A DNA stretch of 51,414 bases from Anaeroplasma bactoclasticum (GTDB lineage Bacteria > Bacillota_I > Bacilli_A > Acholeplasmatales > Anaeroplasmataceae). The stretch is from positions 1 through 51,414 of the forward strand of contig NZ_QXEV01000013.1 of NCBI RefSeq assembly GCF_003550015.1, in the 5' to 3' direction. Below the pieces are notes generated by a model. That model was not told the DNA's origin and ran no database searches. It saw nothing but the letters and a program-made list of their open reading frames with translations. The position numbers were made by a program, and so were the translations under genes. Shown one piece after another: positions 8,323 through 16,814 of this stretch; within the stretch, counting starts at the first letter, position 1, and the number at the start of each line of letters is the position of its first letter.

Positions 8323-8857
8323 ATTTAACTTTCCTTTCGTAATCCTCTTTTGTCATTGAATAAAAGTCAGCATCTATGATTCTTCCATCATATAGCTCCT
8401 TATATTTACATAATCTTCCATCATATAGGAATCCGCACTTCTCGATGACTCGCTTTGATGCAAAGTTATCGGAGTGGTGTCCTACCTCAATGACTTCACA
8501 ATCTGTTTTATGGAAGATGTAATCAATGACATTTAAAACGACCTCTGTCATGATTCCCTTGTTCCAATATTGGTCATTTAAGGAGAACCCAAGCTGCTTA
8601 ACATATTTATATTTTCTGATTCCGTAATTATAAATTGAAATGGTTCCGATCATTTTATGATTTTCAATAAGCTCGATTGCAAATACATCCTTTTGTAAAA
8701 TCATGGATGAGAAGACTCGGCGCCCTACCTCTTCATTTGGGATTGGCTTCCAACCCGCCATAGGACCTATAGTATCCCTTACTGCATATTCATAATAATC
8801 ATCAAAATCCTTAAAGCTTAAATCACGGATAATTACTCTTTTACATATTAATCTCAT
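8294..8857 (-). CDS. GNAT-family N-acetyltransferase (RimJ/RimL-like)
   Basis: 187 residues. It has the RimJ/RimL pattern: N-terminal RLICKRVIIRDLSFKDFDDYYEYA, a central strand ELIENHKMIGTISIYN, the acetyl-CoA site LGFSLNDQYWNKGIMTEVV, and the late ASKRVIEKCGF motif. Such enzymes acetylate protein N-termini or small amines; the substrate is unknown. It sits between the valine T-box and valS, so it is the first gene under tRNA-Val control. The ATG comes right after the T-run of the T-box terminator. Its only candidate Shine-Dalgarno, GAGGAC, is in the 3' arm of that hairpin, so translation may also depend on the leader fold. Confidence 0.85.
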   Translation of the reverse strand: MRLICKRVIIRDLSFKDFDDYYEYAVRDTIGPMAGWKPIPNEEVGRRVFSSMILQKDVFAIELIENHKMIGTISIYNYGIRKYKYVKQLGFSLNDQYWNKGIMTEVVLNVIDYIFHKTDCEVIEVGHHSDNFASKRVIEKCGFLYDGRLCKYKELYDGRIIDADFYSMTKEDYERKVKYEQGIKTKI

Positions 8858-9091
8858 AAAAAAAAGTCCTCAGGAATATAAATTCCTAAGGACGAATTAT
8901 CGCGGTACCACCTTAGTTCCATATATTACAAAATATATGACACTCCATTTACCCGTAACGAGGGGGACGCTTTGGCTAATTTCGATTTCTCACCAAAGAG
9001 CTCCATGACTACCTTCAATATAACTTTTAAGCATTCACACCAACCATGCTCTCTCTTTAAAAAGCTTCTATTTACTCCTTCATTTCAACGC
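8858..9091 (-). ncRNA. T-box leader (valine type)
   Basis: The minus strand has the T-box core AAGGTGGTACCGCG (8901-8914), followed by the terminator stem GTCCTTAGGAAT / ATTCCTGAGGAC and eight T residues (8858-8893). Upstream are the stem I elements AAGGAGTAAATAGA, AGAGAGAGC and GGTTGGTG. In the specifier region, GGTAGTCATGG contains two Val codons, GTA and GTC. GTC at 9007-9009 is the better candidate because it is followed by A. The gene order makes valine the expected amino acid. Uncharged tRNA-Val should pair with the leader and the UGGU bulge and favour the antiterminator. The exact specifier needs a structure model. Confidence 0.93.
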
Positions 9092-9097
9092 TATTTT

Positions 9098-9126
9098 ATT
9101 TTAGTATTATTTATTAAAATTGTCAA
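9098..9126 (-). promoter_or_regulatory. Promoter of the T-box operon
   Basis: Perfect TTGACA, 17 bp, TAAAAT on the minus strand. The -35 overlaps the stop codon of the upstream ABC permease gene. Confidence 0.85.
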
Positions 9127-10148
9127 ATGAATATTGCGATTAATACTCCAATTATTATAGAAACACCTAAAGATATTATATCATGTCTTTTTATTCTAAA
9201 GCTTTTTCTATATACACAGTAGAATAAATAGCCTGCAAGACCAATAACTACCCATAGGGCAGATATAGACGATGAGATGAGCTTAAATGATGTAACCATA
9301 TATAAAGGTATTAATACCTTATATCCAAATACGGAATCAGACTCATCACCAACAAGCTCTGCATTATTCCTTTCACTATTAATAAAGAAGAATGCTAAAA
9401 TTGCTAAGCTTGCAAGGGCTAAATTTAATACTAATCCTAATACATTAATAGAGGATGATGTAGTACTTACCATTTTGGAATAGAAATTTACAGATAAATC
9501 AAAGAATGGAGAATACATGAAAAACCATCTCATGTATAAGGTTCTATCTGAGGTATCTGCCTTTAAAATTAAAGAATACATTACATTCATTAAGGTTGGT
9601 AAGAAGCAGGATGCTAATACCATAAATATAATACCATCAACTAATGCATTTCCCATGGTAAAGAAGAAAGTTTCAAAGCTAAATACCATAATACCAAAGC
9701 CTATTGCAGCAAGTAGGTAATATAGATAATAGCTCATATCATAAACTGTAGTTACCGATGGTGTAGTTGCAAGCCATATAAAGGATATTAACCACTGGGG
9801 GATAAATAAAATTGCAAATTCAGCAAGTCCTACACAATATTTAACAATGTAGAATTTAATTCTTTTTATTGGTAAGGAATAATATAAATCTACACTTCTT
9901 CTTTTCATTTTAAATGAAAATTCAAGTATTGGTATTACAGATACAATCACACAAGCTAATACGGATAAATAAATAAATGGATTGGTTTGTCCATGAATTT
10001 CAGTTCTTTGGGAAACTTCTTGAGTTTGGGAATAAGATATAAAAGAAGATTGTGCTTGAATGATTATAGTCATTATAGATAAGGCTACCATCAAAATTAA
10101 AATTGCTGGGATTCTTCTTCTAAAGTAATATAAGAATACCTTTTTCAT
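9123..10148 (-). CDS. ABC-2 type transporter permease
   Basis: 341 residues with about seven hydrophobic helices, starting MKKVFLYYFRRRIPAIL. After the second helix a cytosolic KMKRRSVDLYYSLPIKRIKFYIVKY segment matches the coupling region of ABC-2 permeases of the YhaP/YtrC type. The start overlaps the stop of the ATPase gene by 4 bases, so the two form one exporter. The substrate cannot be told; similar pairs handle peptides or envelope stress. No GntR-type regulator, often beside such pairs, is visible. Confidence 0.8.
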   Translation of the reverse strand: MKKVFLYYFRRRIPAILILMVALSIMTIIIQAQSSFISYSQTQEVSQRTEIHGQTNPFIYLSVLACVIVSVIPILEFSFKMKRRSVDLYYSLPIKRIKFYIVKYCVGLAEFAILFIPQWLISFIWLATTPSVTTVYDMSYYLYYLLAAIGFGIMVFSFETFFFTMGNALVDGIIFMVLASCFLPTLMNVMYSLILKADTSDRTLYMRWFFMYSPFFDLSVNFYSKMVSTTSSSINVLGLVLNLALASLAILAFFFINSERNNAELVGDESDSVFGYKVLIPLYMVTSFKLISSSISALWVVIGLAGYLFYCVYRKSFRIKRHDIISLGVSIIIGVLIAIFI

Positions 10149-11023
10149 ACCATTTTACCTCCATTTTCTACGATTGCGGTAAATACCTCTTCGAATTCAA
10201 TTGGAAGCTCATCGATGAAGACTGGCTTCATATCCTTTAGCTTTTCTTCAATATCCTTTAAATTAAGCTCTGATATTAATCTTACAACTCTTCCATCCTT
10301 TTCGATATGCTTATATATTCTTGGGAAGAAATGAATATCAATATCTTCTTTAAATGCAATTTGGTATTTATGTAATACTCCAATAGATTCCTCTATAGAT
10401 CCTGAGGCTGCTATTTTTGTATTATTTAATATAGCAAATGCATCACATAAATCCTCTAATTCCTTTAAGGAGTGACTTGATATAATTACTGTTGTACCAA
10501 GCTTATCTACCATATCCTTGATTTGATTTTTAAATTCTACTCTAGCAAGTGGGTCAAGTCCATCAAATGCTTCATCTAGTAGCATATATTTTGGACGTAT
10601 CGCAAATGCTAAAGATACAAACACTTGACGCTTCATACCCTTAGAGAATTTATCCATTCTCTTATGGATAGGTATTTTGAATTTATCTAATGTTTCAAAA
10701 TAGGTTACCTCATTTACTGGGTAGAATGTATTCATTAGAGTAAGTAAGCTTGCAGGAGTAGTTCTTGCAGTATAGAAGGGATCATCTGATAAAAAGAACA
10801 TCTTCTTTTTGACATTCTCATTATCAAAGGCATTTTCACCATCAACTAATACTACTCCATCATCTGCAGAGTATATTCCAGATATTACTCTTAATAGTGT
10901 AGATTTACCTGCACCATTAATACCAATTAAGCCTAATATCTTTTTATCTGGAATTTTTAAATTAATATCCTTTAGGACCTCATGGTCCTTGAAGGATTTT
11001 GATATTCCACGTATTTCAATCAT
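10145..11023 (-). CDS. ABC transporter ATP-binding protein
   Basis: 292 residues. Walker A is GINGAGKS (34-41), the signature FSKGMKRQ lies at 126-133, and Walker B YMLLDEAFDGLD begins at 146. A SSHSLKELEDLCD switch region follows. The signature reads SKGMK rather than LSGGQ, as is common in ABC-2 ATPases (YtrB/BcrA-like). The C-terminal 70 residues are an accessory domain seen in this group. AGGAGGT precedes the ATG. It is paired with the permease that follows, giving a half-exporter on the inner face of the membrane. Confidence 0.92.
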   Translation of the reverse strand: MIEIRGISKSFKDHEVLKDINLKIPDKKILGLIGINGAGKSTLLRVISGIYSADDGVVLVDGENAFDNENVKKKMFFLSDDPFYTARTTPASLLTLMNTFYPVNEVTYFETLDKFKIPIHKRMDKFSKGMKRQVFVSLAFAIRPKYMLLDEAFDGLDPLARVEFKNQIKDMVDKLGTTVIISSHSLKELEDLCDAFAILNNTKIAASGSIEESIGVLHKYQIAFKEDIDIHFFPRIYKHIEKDGRVVRLISELNLKDIEEKLKDMKPVFIDELPIEFEEVFTAIVENGGKMV

Positions 11024-11056
11024 GGATATACCTCCTAGGTGTGCCTAAGCACAATA

Positions 11057-11737
11057 TTACTTATTCATTAATTCATGTATTTTTAAACTTATGCTTGCAT
11101 ATCTTTGGTAATAATTTCTTATTTCCTTTAGCATTGCATCATAATTACAAGCAGTAAAGTCTTCGATTTCCTTTTTACCAAAGTAGTATTCCTTCCATAT
11201 ATATAGCTCATCACTATTTGCTAGATTAGAGCAATTCTTGCATAATGCTCCACCCTTATCTAAATCGATAAATGAAATATCACTACTACCACAGGAAACA
11301 CATGTTTTTAAATTGGGGGCTATACCAAAGGCATATAGCATCTTTACTAAAAAAATGCATAAAAGCTTTTTTGGATTTTCAGTTAATAAATCATTTAATA
11401 CCTTTTTAAATGTATTATAGATTGGATAATGATTATTATCCTCTGGTATATGATTTATGACATCTAGCATAATCATAAATACCTTAACTCTATCTAAATC
11501 CTCACTAATCTTATATATACTAGATTCTACATTATACTCCATTAATGTAGGAAGCTCACTATCTGTTGAGACAAAGGAAACTGTATTTCCTATCGTAGTA
11601 AAGCCTAAAAGCCCATTCTTGGGCTTATTTGCACCTAGGGCTTTTACACTAATTCTACCGAATGGAGTATATAAATGTACTATTTTGGAGGATTCCTTAT
11701 AATCTATGGTATTAAGTATAATTCCTTCACTTTTCAT
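11057..11737 (-). CDS. recO: DNA repair protein RecO
   Basis: 226 residues. An N-terminal OB fold (MKSEGIILNTIDYKESSKIVHLYTPFGRISVKALGANK) is followed by a helical domain and a zinc site made of Cys146, 149, 166 and 169 (CVSCG and CKNC). RecO works with RecR to load RecA on SSB-coated single strands. The start shares one base with the stop of era, and the two genes are neighbours in many Bacillota. It is a little shorter than the usual 240-250 residues. Confidence 0.95.
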   Translation of the reverse strand: MKSEGIILNTIDYKESSKIVHLYTPFGRISVKALGANKPKNGLLGFTTIGNTVSFVSTDSELPTLMEYNVESSIYKISEDLDRVKVFMIMLDVINHIPEDNNHYPIYNTFKKVLNDLLTENPKKLLCIFLVKMLYAFGIAPNLKTCVSCGSSDISFIDLDKGGALCKNCSNLANSDELYIWKEYYFGKKEIEDFTACNYDAMLKEIRNYYQRYASISLKIHELMNK

Positions 11738-12651
11738 TAGAAATTATCTGTAGAATAGCCTAAGGCTCTAAGGTCATCCGGTCTATCCTTCCAATCCTTC
11801 TTTACCTTAACCCATAAATCCAAATGAACCTTGCGGTCCAAAAGCTTCTTTATATCCTTTAAAGCAAATTGCTTTACCTTTTTAATCATTTCTCCATTAT
11901 GACCAATAATGATTTTCTTTTGAGAATCACGTTCAACAAATATTGTTGCGTAAATCTCTAGGGCATCTTCTTCTTCAGATTCTTTCATAGAATCTACAAC
12001 AACGGCAACACTATGAGGGATTTCTTCTTTTGTGGCAACTAAAATCTTTTCTCGAATTAACTCAGATACTAAGAAACGATCGGAGTGATCACTTTTCATA
12101 TCATCTGGGAAGAATTTAGGTCCAAATGGAAGGCAGCCCTTAATAGCATCCATTAAATGGTCAATATTTTTATCTTCTAATACAGATATAGGAAATATTC
12201 CTTGGAATGGGAATAAATTCATATATAGGGCAATCGTTAAGTCAATATCATTGAATTCCTTTAACTGATCTACCTTATTGATAACTAAGAATACTGGAAC
12301 TTTAGTTTTCTTAATATTATCTAATATGATTTGATCTCCTGGTAAGACATGCTTAACTGGAGTAGTCATAAATATGATTGCATCTACACCTTGCGTTGCA
12401 TCATAGGATGCGTTAACCATTCTTCTTTGAAGCTCAGTAGTTGGCTTATGGATACCTGGGGTATCTGTAAATGCAATTTGGTATTCACCTGTTGTAACGA
12501 TACCTAAAATTTTATTTCTTGTTGTTTGAGGCTTATCACTCATGATAGCCACCTTTTTACCTACCATCTTATTTAAGAAGGTAGATTTTCCTACATTTGG
12601 TCTACCAATAATCGCAACAAAGCCAGATTTATATGTATCTATATTCATCAT
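11737..12651 (-). CDS. era: GTPase Era
   Basis: 304 residues. G1 is GRPNVGKS (16-23), G3 is DTPG (63-66) and G4 is NKVD (125-128). The C-terminal KH domain carries IIIGHNGEMIKKV and ends with LDLWVKVKKDWKDRPDDLRALGY, typical of Era. It binds the 3' end of 16S rRNA and assists 30S assembly. The start overlaps the end of cdd by 4 bases. GGAG lies 10 bases before the first of two adjacent ATG codons. Confidence 0.98.
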   Translation of the reverse strand: MMNIDTYKSGFVAIIGRPNVGKSTFLNKMVGKKVAIMSDKPQTTRNKILGIVTTGEYQIAFTDTPGIHKPTTELQRRMVNASYDATQGVDAIIFMTTPVKHVLPGDQIILDNIKKTKVPVFLVINKVDQLKEFNDIDLTIALYMNLFPFQGIFPISVLEDKNIDHLMDAIKGCLPFGPKFFPDDMKSDHSDRFLVSELIREKILVATKEEIPHSVAVVVDSMKESEEEDALEIYATIFVERDSQKKIIIGHNGEMIKKVKQFALKDIKKLLDRKVHLDLWVKVKKDWKDRPDDLRALGYSTDNF

Positions 12652-13055
12652 TTTAAAGAGTCTCCAGAGAAGGAATATGGAAGTAATTCTGCAACAGTCA
12701 TAACTTTAACCTTTCTTTCTAGATTAGTTAAAACAACTGGAGTATTTGGCTTTAATAATTCTTCCATTACCTGACGGCATGCACCACATGGAGAAATTGG
12801 TTCATCTGTTTGGCCTACAATACAAAATGCAACTGCATCCTCTTTTGTATAGCCTTTTGCAATCATTTGGAATAATGCATTACGCTCTGCGCAAATGCAT
12901 AGTCCATAGCTTGAGTTTTCTACATTACATCCTGTAATATATGTACCATCCTTCAATAGAATGGATGCTCCAACCTTGAATTTGGAGTAGGGTGTATAGG
13001 CATTGCTTCTAGCTGCAAGTGCCATATCAATTAGTTTATCTTGATCGAAATTCAT
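12648..13055 (-). CDS. cdd: Cytidine deaminase
   Basis: 135 residues, the size of tetrameric zinc cytidine deaminases. The catalytic Cys55-Ala-Glu57 and PCGAC (Cys90, Cys93) supply three zinc cysteines and the proton-shuttling Glu. The substrate loop CNVENSSYG precedes them. It deaminates cytidine and deoxycytidine in pyrimidine salvage. It overlaps ybeY by 4 bases upstream and era by 4 bases downstream, the usual Bacillota order. Confidence 0.96.
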   Translation of the reverse strand: MNFDQDKLIDMALAARSNAYTPYSKFKVGASILLKDGTYITGCNVENSSYGLCICAERNALFQMIAKGYTKEDAVAFCIVGQTDEPISPCGACRQVMEELLKPNTPVVLTNLERKVKVMTVAELLPYSFSGDSLK

Positions 13056-13480
13056 CTTTTAATACCTGCCTTTAAAAGGATATCATCTTGTTTTTTAAAC
13101 ATGATCTCCTCATCCTCTTTTGTCATGTGGTCAAAGCCACATAAGTGTAAGTAACCATGAACGGCTAAGAATGCAAATTCTCTTACCTCAGAATGGCCAT
13201 ATTCCTTTGCTTGTTCCTTTGCTCTTTCAATACAAATGAATATGTCACCTAGCTCCCTAGATTTTTTATCCCAAGTGGGATCATCACAATTTGCAAAAGA
13301 AATTACATCAGTAACCTTATCTAGCTTACGATATTCTTTGTTGATTCTTTGAATCTCATCCTTATTTACAAAGATGACATTGAATTCTTTCTTTCCGCCA
13401 ATAGTTTTAAATACATTTTTAATTATTTTCTCATATTGTCTAACCTTACAATCAGACTCATTAAAGAAATTTACTCTCAT
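13052..13480 (-). CDS. ybeY: rRNA maturation endoribonuclease YbeY
   Basis: 142 residues. The zinc motif HGYLHLCGFDH gives His108, His112 and His118, and TDVISFAN is the conserved substrate-side strand. YbeY acts in 16S rRNA 3' end maturation and ribosome quality control. It overlaps its neighbours by 4 bases on each side and sits with era, another 16S 3' end factor. The phoH and diacylglycerol kinase genes that often belong here are absent from this stretch. Confidence 0.96.
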   Translation of the reverse strand: MRVNFFNESDCKVRQYEKIIKNVFKTIGGKKEFNVIFVNKDEIQRINKEYRKLDKVTDVISFANCDDPTWDKKSRELGDIFICIERAKEQAKEYGHSEVREFAFLAVHGYLHLCGFDHMTKEDEEIMFKKQDDILLKAGIKR

Positions 13481-14343
13481 TTTTCTTCTTCACTTGCCTT
13501 TAAGTATGCAGCAAGCTGTTTTTCTTCCTTTTCTTTTAGATTTGCCATAACGGCCATAGATTCGATATAAAGCTTAATAGTTTTTGTTAAAGTAGAATCC
13601 TCTTGGTAATTTGCGACTGTTACAAAGTCGATTCTTTCTTCTTTTACTAATTGCTCTGCAGCCTTAGTTTTTGCTCCACTAGGGTATATTGCAATAGCTT
13701 TACCACCCTTTTCACGAATTAGGGTCATACATGGAATATCTGTAATTCCATCACCAATATAAATCATATTCTCATAAGGGATTCTTCTTTCCTTTTTCGA
13801 AGTTGCCTTATTTAGGTTTTTATCATCTGTAACAGATAATACACCCTTAGAGACTCTAAATATATATTGTGTCTTTTGTGTGAAGTTAATTGCAATGGCA
13901 GGCCAAATGGCATGTCCTTCATCATCATATAGGAAGGAGCATCCATAAACTGCCTTAAAGAATTTTGCAATTTCTGTACCTTCAATAATTTCTGTGATTC
14001 CACTAGAGATAATGTAGTGCTCTACAGTTACTCCATTTTCTTCACCGAATTTATTGATTCTATCGAACCAAGAGGATACACCCTTATATAAAAGTACAGA
14101 TTCTCCACAATGGTTTAAGTATTCTCTTGTAAGTTCAATTCCCTTCTTTTTACATTGCTCAACCATTACATACATGTATGCTAAAATACCATCCATGCCA
14201 TTTTGTAATTTTAATTTAGCACATTCATCCCAGAATTCTTTCGGTGACATTCCTAAATTCTTGATGAAATCATATTCTTGCATATCTGTTGTAGATAATG
14301 TCTTATCAAAATCGTATAGAAGGGCAACAATTGGTTTTGACAT
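13477..14343 (-). CDS. HAD-superfamily phosphatase (SerB-like fold)
   Basis: 288 residues. Motif I is YDFDKTLS (Asp11, Asp13), motif II is ISSGITEII, and motif IV is IYIGDGITDIPCM, so the catalytic set is complete. The long cap between motifs I and II resembles the phosphoserine-phosphatase-like group. It ends with a Lys/Glu-rich helix. The start is 15 bases downstream of the leucine-rich-repeat gene, and the stop overlaps ybeY. The substrate is unknown. Since no histidinol-phosphatase gene is recognised in the his operon of this window, that activity is one unproven option. Confidence 0.75.
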   Translation of the reverse strand: MSKPIVALLYDFDKTLSTTDMQEYDFIKNLGMSPKEFWDECAKLKLQNGMDGILAYMYVMVEQCKKKGIELTREYLNHCGESVLLYKGVSSWFDRINKFGEENGVTVEHYIISSGITEIIEGTEIAKFFKAVYGCSFLYDDEGHAIWPAIAINFTQKTQYIFRVSKGVLSVTDDKNLNKATSKKERRIPYENMIYIGDGITDIPCMTLIREKGGKAIAIYPSGAKTKAAEQLVKEERIDFVTVANYQEDSTLTKTIKLYIESMAVMANLKEKEEKQLAAYLKASEEEK

Positions 14344-14358
14344 AATTGATTACCTCTT

Positions 14359-15795
14359 TTAAGCTTGGAATGCAAATAAACCAAATTTATTGGAAAGCTT
14401 TTGCATTTCCTTGTAAATATAGATTAAGAAATCACCATGAAGATTATAATTAGACTCTAGCGTCATGAAATTTGGTTTATATGCTTGTGCCTCTTCTTCA
14501 GTGATTGGCTCTAGGTTTGCGTTAAGCATTTCTACATCATAACGCTTTGCAAGCTCATCAATAGATACTCCTGCAAGCTCTTCTGCCTTAGCAATATGCT
14601 CATCTAGATGCTCCCAGATGATATCAATTAAAGAGTATACACTTCCAAGCTCATTATAATCCTTAAGTGTTTGTTCAAATATATATTGGCTAAGCTTTAC
14701 CTGATCAATGGTTGGATCATCTTCCATCTTACGCTTTAAATTGATTAAGAAGGTCCATTTTGGACATCCATCAATTTGAGATAGGAAGCCTTGTGTTACA
14801 GAGATTACAGCAGCATCGATTGCATCTCTGATTTCATCATGCTGATCTTCCGTGATTAGCTTATTCTTAAACTGTGTTTCAAATTTAGCTGCAAGCTCAC
14901 TAAATTGGTTAATTGCAAATTCTCTATCATAATTACCATTTCCGTAATTAGCTTCTAATATTTGAGCTTTTACGAAGCAGTAATTTAAGCCATCCTTTAC
15001 AATTGTTTCAACGCCCTTATTTTCAATCATTACACCCTCCAGGTATGGTGTTTTAATTGAGAATGTAGAAACTAAGTTCTTATTTGCAAGTACATTGATC
15101 TTTAAAACTAAGAAGTCTGGATCATTTTCAGAATACATACCAATTAATGGTTTAGATTCACCTGCAACCTCAAATGTGATATTTGGCATTTCCTTTTTAT
15201 GCCATACTGCAACCATGAATTCATCACCATCAAAATAAATTGGGATATCTAATTCCTTAGTTGTTAATTCACCAACGGTAATCTTATCAAATTGTTCATC
15301 GACATATCTTGCACGAGATGCAACAATTTCACTATTGATGGATTCTCTTGCTTCCATTAGCTCAATTGGGAATGCAGCACAGTGTCCATTGGAGTGACCT
15401 AAAATCTTATGCTCATCTCTTTCTTTTAGGAATTCTTCGATTTGACCCTTACACATATTTCCTAAGAATGCATTTGTACCAATATTCTTAATGGATTTTG
15501 GAAGCTCAACAGATTCTAGGTTACAAGAAATAAAAGCCCAGTCCTCAATTGTCTCTAATCCTTCTTCAAATACTACCTCACTTAATAAAGGGCAGTTTGC
15601 AAATGCATATGATCCAATAACTCTAACAGACTTTGGAATTACTACCTTTTTAAGTGATGGCATATCAGTTAATGCTTGTGCTTCAATTTTAGCAACAGGC
15701 TTTCCTTCAAGCTCAGTTGGGATTTCAATTTCAACCTCATCCTTACTTGCACCTGTGATTACAGCAATTTTTCCTTGAAATTCATAACGTATCAT
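14359..15795 (-). CDS. Cytosolic leucine-rich-repeat protein with unknown C-terminal domain
   Basis: 478 residues without a signal peptide or membrane helix. Residues about 15-115 are BspA-type LRR_5 repeats of about 23 residues (LKKVVIPKSVRVIGSYAF, LSEVVFEEGLETIEDWAF, LESVELPKSIKNIGTNAF). The remaining 360 residues form a mixed and then helical domain I do not recognise. BspA-like repeats are usually on surface proteins, so a cytosolic form leading an operon with ybeY, era and recO is unusual. AGGAGGT precedes the ATG, and it is the first gene after the operon promoter. Confidence 0.7.
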   Translation of the reverse strand: MIRYEFQGKIAVITGASKDEVEIEIPTELEGKPVAKIEAQALTDMPSLKKVVIPKSVRVIGSYAFANCPLLSEVVFEEGLETIEDWAFISCNLESVELPKSIKNIGTNAFLGNMCKGQIEEFLKERDEHKILGHSNGHCAAFPIELMEARESINSEIVASRARYVDEQFDKITVGELTTKELDIPIYFDGDEFMVAVWHKKEMPNITFEVAGESKPLIGMYSENDPDFLVLKINVLANKNLVSTFSIKTPYLEGVMIENKGVETIVKDGLNYCFVKAQILEANYGNGNYDREFAINQFSELAAKFETQFKNKLITEDQHDEIRDAIDAAVISVTQGFLSQIDGCPKWTFLINLKRKMEDDPTIDQVKLSQYIFEQTLKDYNELGSVYSLIDIIWEHLDEHIAKAEELAGVSIDELAKRYDVEMLNANLEPITEEEAQAYKPNFMTLESNYNLHGDFLIYIYKEMQKLSNKFGLFAFQA

Positions 15796-15838
15796 AATAT
15801 ATACCTCCTGGATGCGAAAAATCGTTAGTTTATAATAT

Positions 15839-15867
15839 ATTTTACCTTTTTTTAACTTTTAATACAA
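15839..15867 (-). promoter_or_regulatory. Promoter of the LRR-ybeY-era-recO operon
   Basis: TTGTAT, 17 bp, TAAAAT on the minus strand, about 45 bp upstream of the first start. Confidence 0.55.
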
Positions 15868-15950
15868 GGTATTAAACAATTATTACACTATAATTACTTA
15901 AATTTTCGTAAAACTAATGAATATTATATATTCAAAAACATAATTTTTGA

Positions 15951-15976
15951 CTAAAAAAGGACACTGTCCAGTGTCC
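15951..15976 (-). terminator. Terminator of the HEPN/MNT locus
   Basis: Self-complementary GGACACTGTCCAGTGTCC followed by TTTTTTAG on the minus strand. Confidence 0.8.
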
Positions 15977-15986
15977 AAATAAAGCT

Positions 15987-16300
15987 CTATTTTGTAATAA
16001 TGTTCATCAACTCAATCTTTAAATTCGGAATATCTACAGTTATCGCATTATAAACGAATTGAAGATTAACTCCACCATAATCATGAACCAATCTATTTCT
16101 AAAACCTTTTATGCTTATCCAATCAATATTCGAATGTGATAGTTTAAAATCTTGAGAAATATTATTCATATGTTCAGACATTTGTATCAGTCTAAAAACA
16201 ATCCCATCTAATATAACGGGAGTTTCAATTAAATCATTTATCTTTATATTTTTGAATAATCTAGAACAATGTTAATTTCATTTAAAGTTTTTGGTATAGT
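15987..16300 (-). pseudogene. hepT: HepT-like HEPN toxin, frameshifted
   Basis: The C-terminal two thirds are clear HepT (DUF86): IETPVILDGIVFRLIQMSEH, then GFRNRLVHDYGG with the RNase motif Arg-x4-His, then VYNAITVDIPNLK. The open part starts only at Met 16181. Upstream, the protein continues in frame to about 16250 without an ATG. The preceding helix LNEINIVLDYSK lies in another frame that stops at TAA. Adding one A to the AAAAA run near 16250 would join the two frames into one HepT. No ATG is seen for the upstream part either. I therefore call it a decayed toxin. A sequencing slip in the A-run is the main alternative. Confidence 0.7.
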
Positions 16301-16302
16301 AA

Positions 16303-16800
16303 TTATTGTCTTTTATCATATATTTTAATTCCATCCAGTAATATCTCATTTAGTAATTCTTGATTATTGTTCAATTGTTCTATGTTTAATAACTCTACCT
16401 TCTTATGCAATGCTTCTCTTAGTTTTTCAGCTAATCCAAAAAATGACATTCCTGTTATTTTAGTCGATACTAATAAATCAACATCACTCATTTCACTTGC
16501 TTTATTCTTTGAATAGCTGCCAAATAAATAACAATATTCTACATCAAAAGTTGATAATACATGTGAAACTACATCTCTTATTGTTTCTAATGATAATATT
16601 CCATGTTCCTCATCAATATAGCCTATTTTGCTTAATTCATTAAAAATATAGTTATACTTAATAGTTTTTTTCTTTTTATCGTCATTTTCATATTCTTTGT
16701 ATGAACGTAATGATATTCCCACTATTTGAGCAGCTTGGGCTTGAGTTATTCTTTTCAGTAAACGTAATTCTTTAAGTGTCATTTTTGAATCATCTCGCAC
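16303..16800 (-). CDS. mntA: HTH-MNT nucleotidyltransferase antitoxin (MntA-like)
   Basis: 165 residues from a GTG start, or 159 from ATG at 16782; neither has a strong ribosome site. Residues 7-40 are an XRE-type helix-turn-helix (LKRITQAQAAQIVGISLRSYKEYEN). The second half is a minimal nucleotidyltransferase with GSYSKNKASEMSDVDLLV, that is Gly94-Ser95-x10-Asp106-x-Asp108. MntA enzymes AMPylate and so silence HepT, and the fused HTH suggests it represses its own promoter through the repeats just upstream. HepT follows directly but is broken, so the antitoxin now appears to have no intact local toxin. Confidence 0.85.
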   Translation of the reverse strand: MRDDSKMTLKELRLLKRITQAQAAQIVGISLRSYKEYENDDKKKKTIKYNYIFNELSKIGYIDEEHGILSLETIRDVVSHVLSTFDVEYCYLFGSYSKNKASEMSDVDLLVSTKITGMSFFGLAEKLREALHKKVELLNIEQLNNNQELLNEILLDGIKIYDKRQ

Positions 16801-16814
16801 TTATATTTCACACA

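Noticed and set aside
15987-16181. The 64-codon ORF as an intact small HEPN toxin
   Set aside because: It lacks the first helices of HepT, and in-frame HepT-like sequence continues upstream of its Met, so it is better read as the 3' part of a broken gene.
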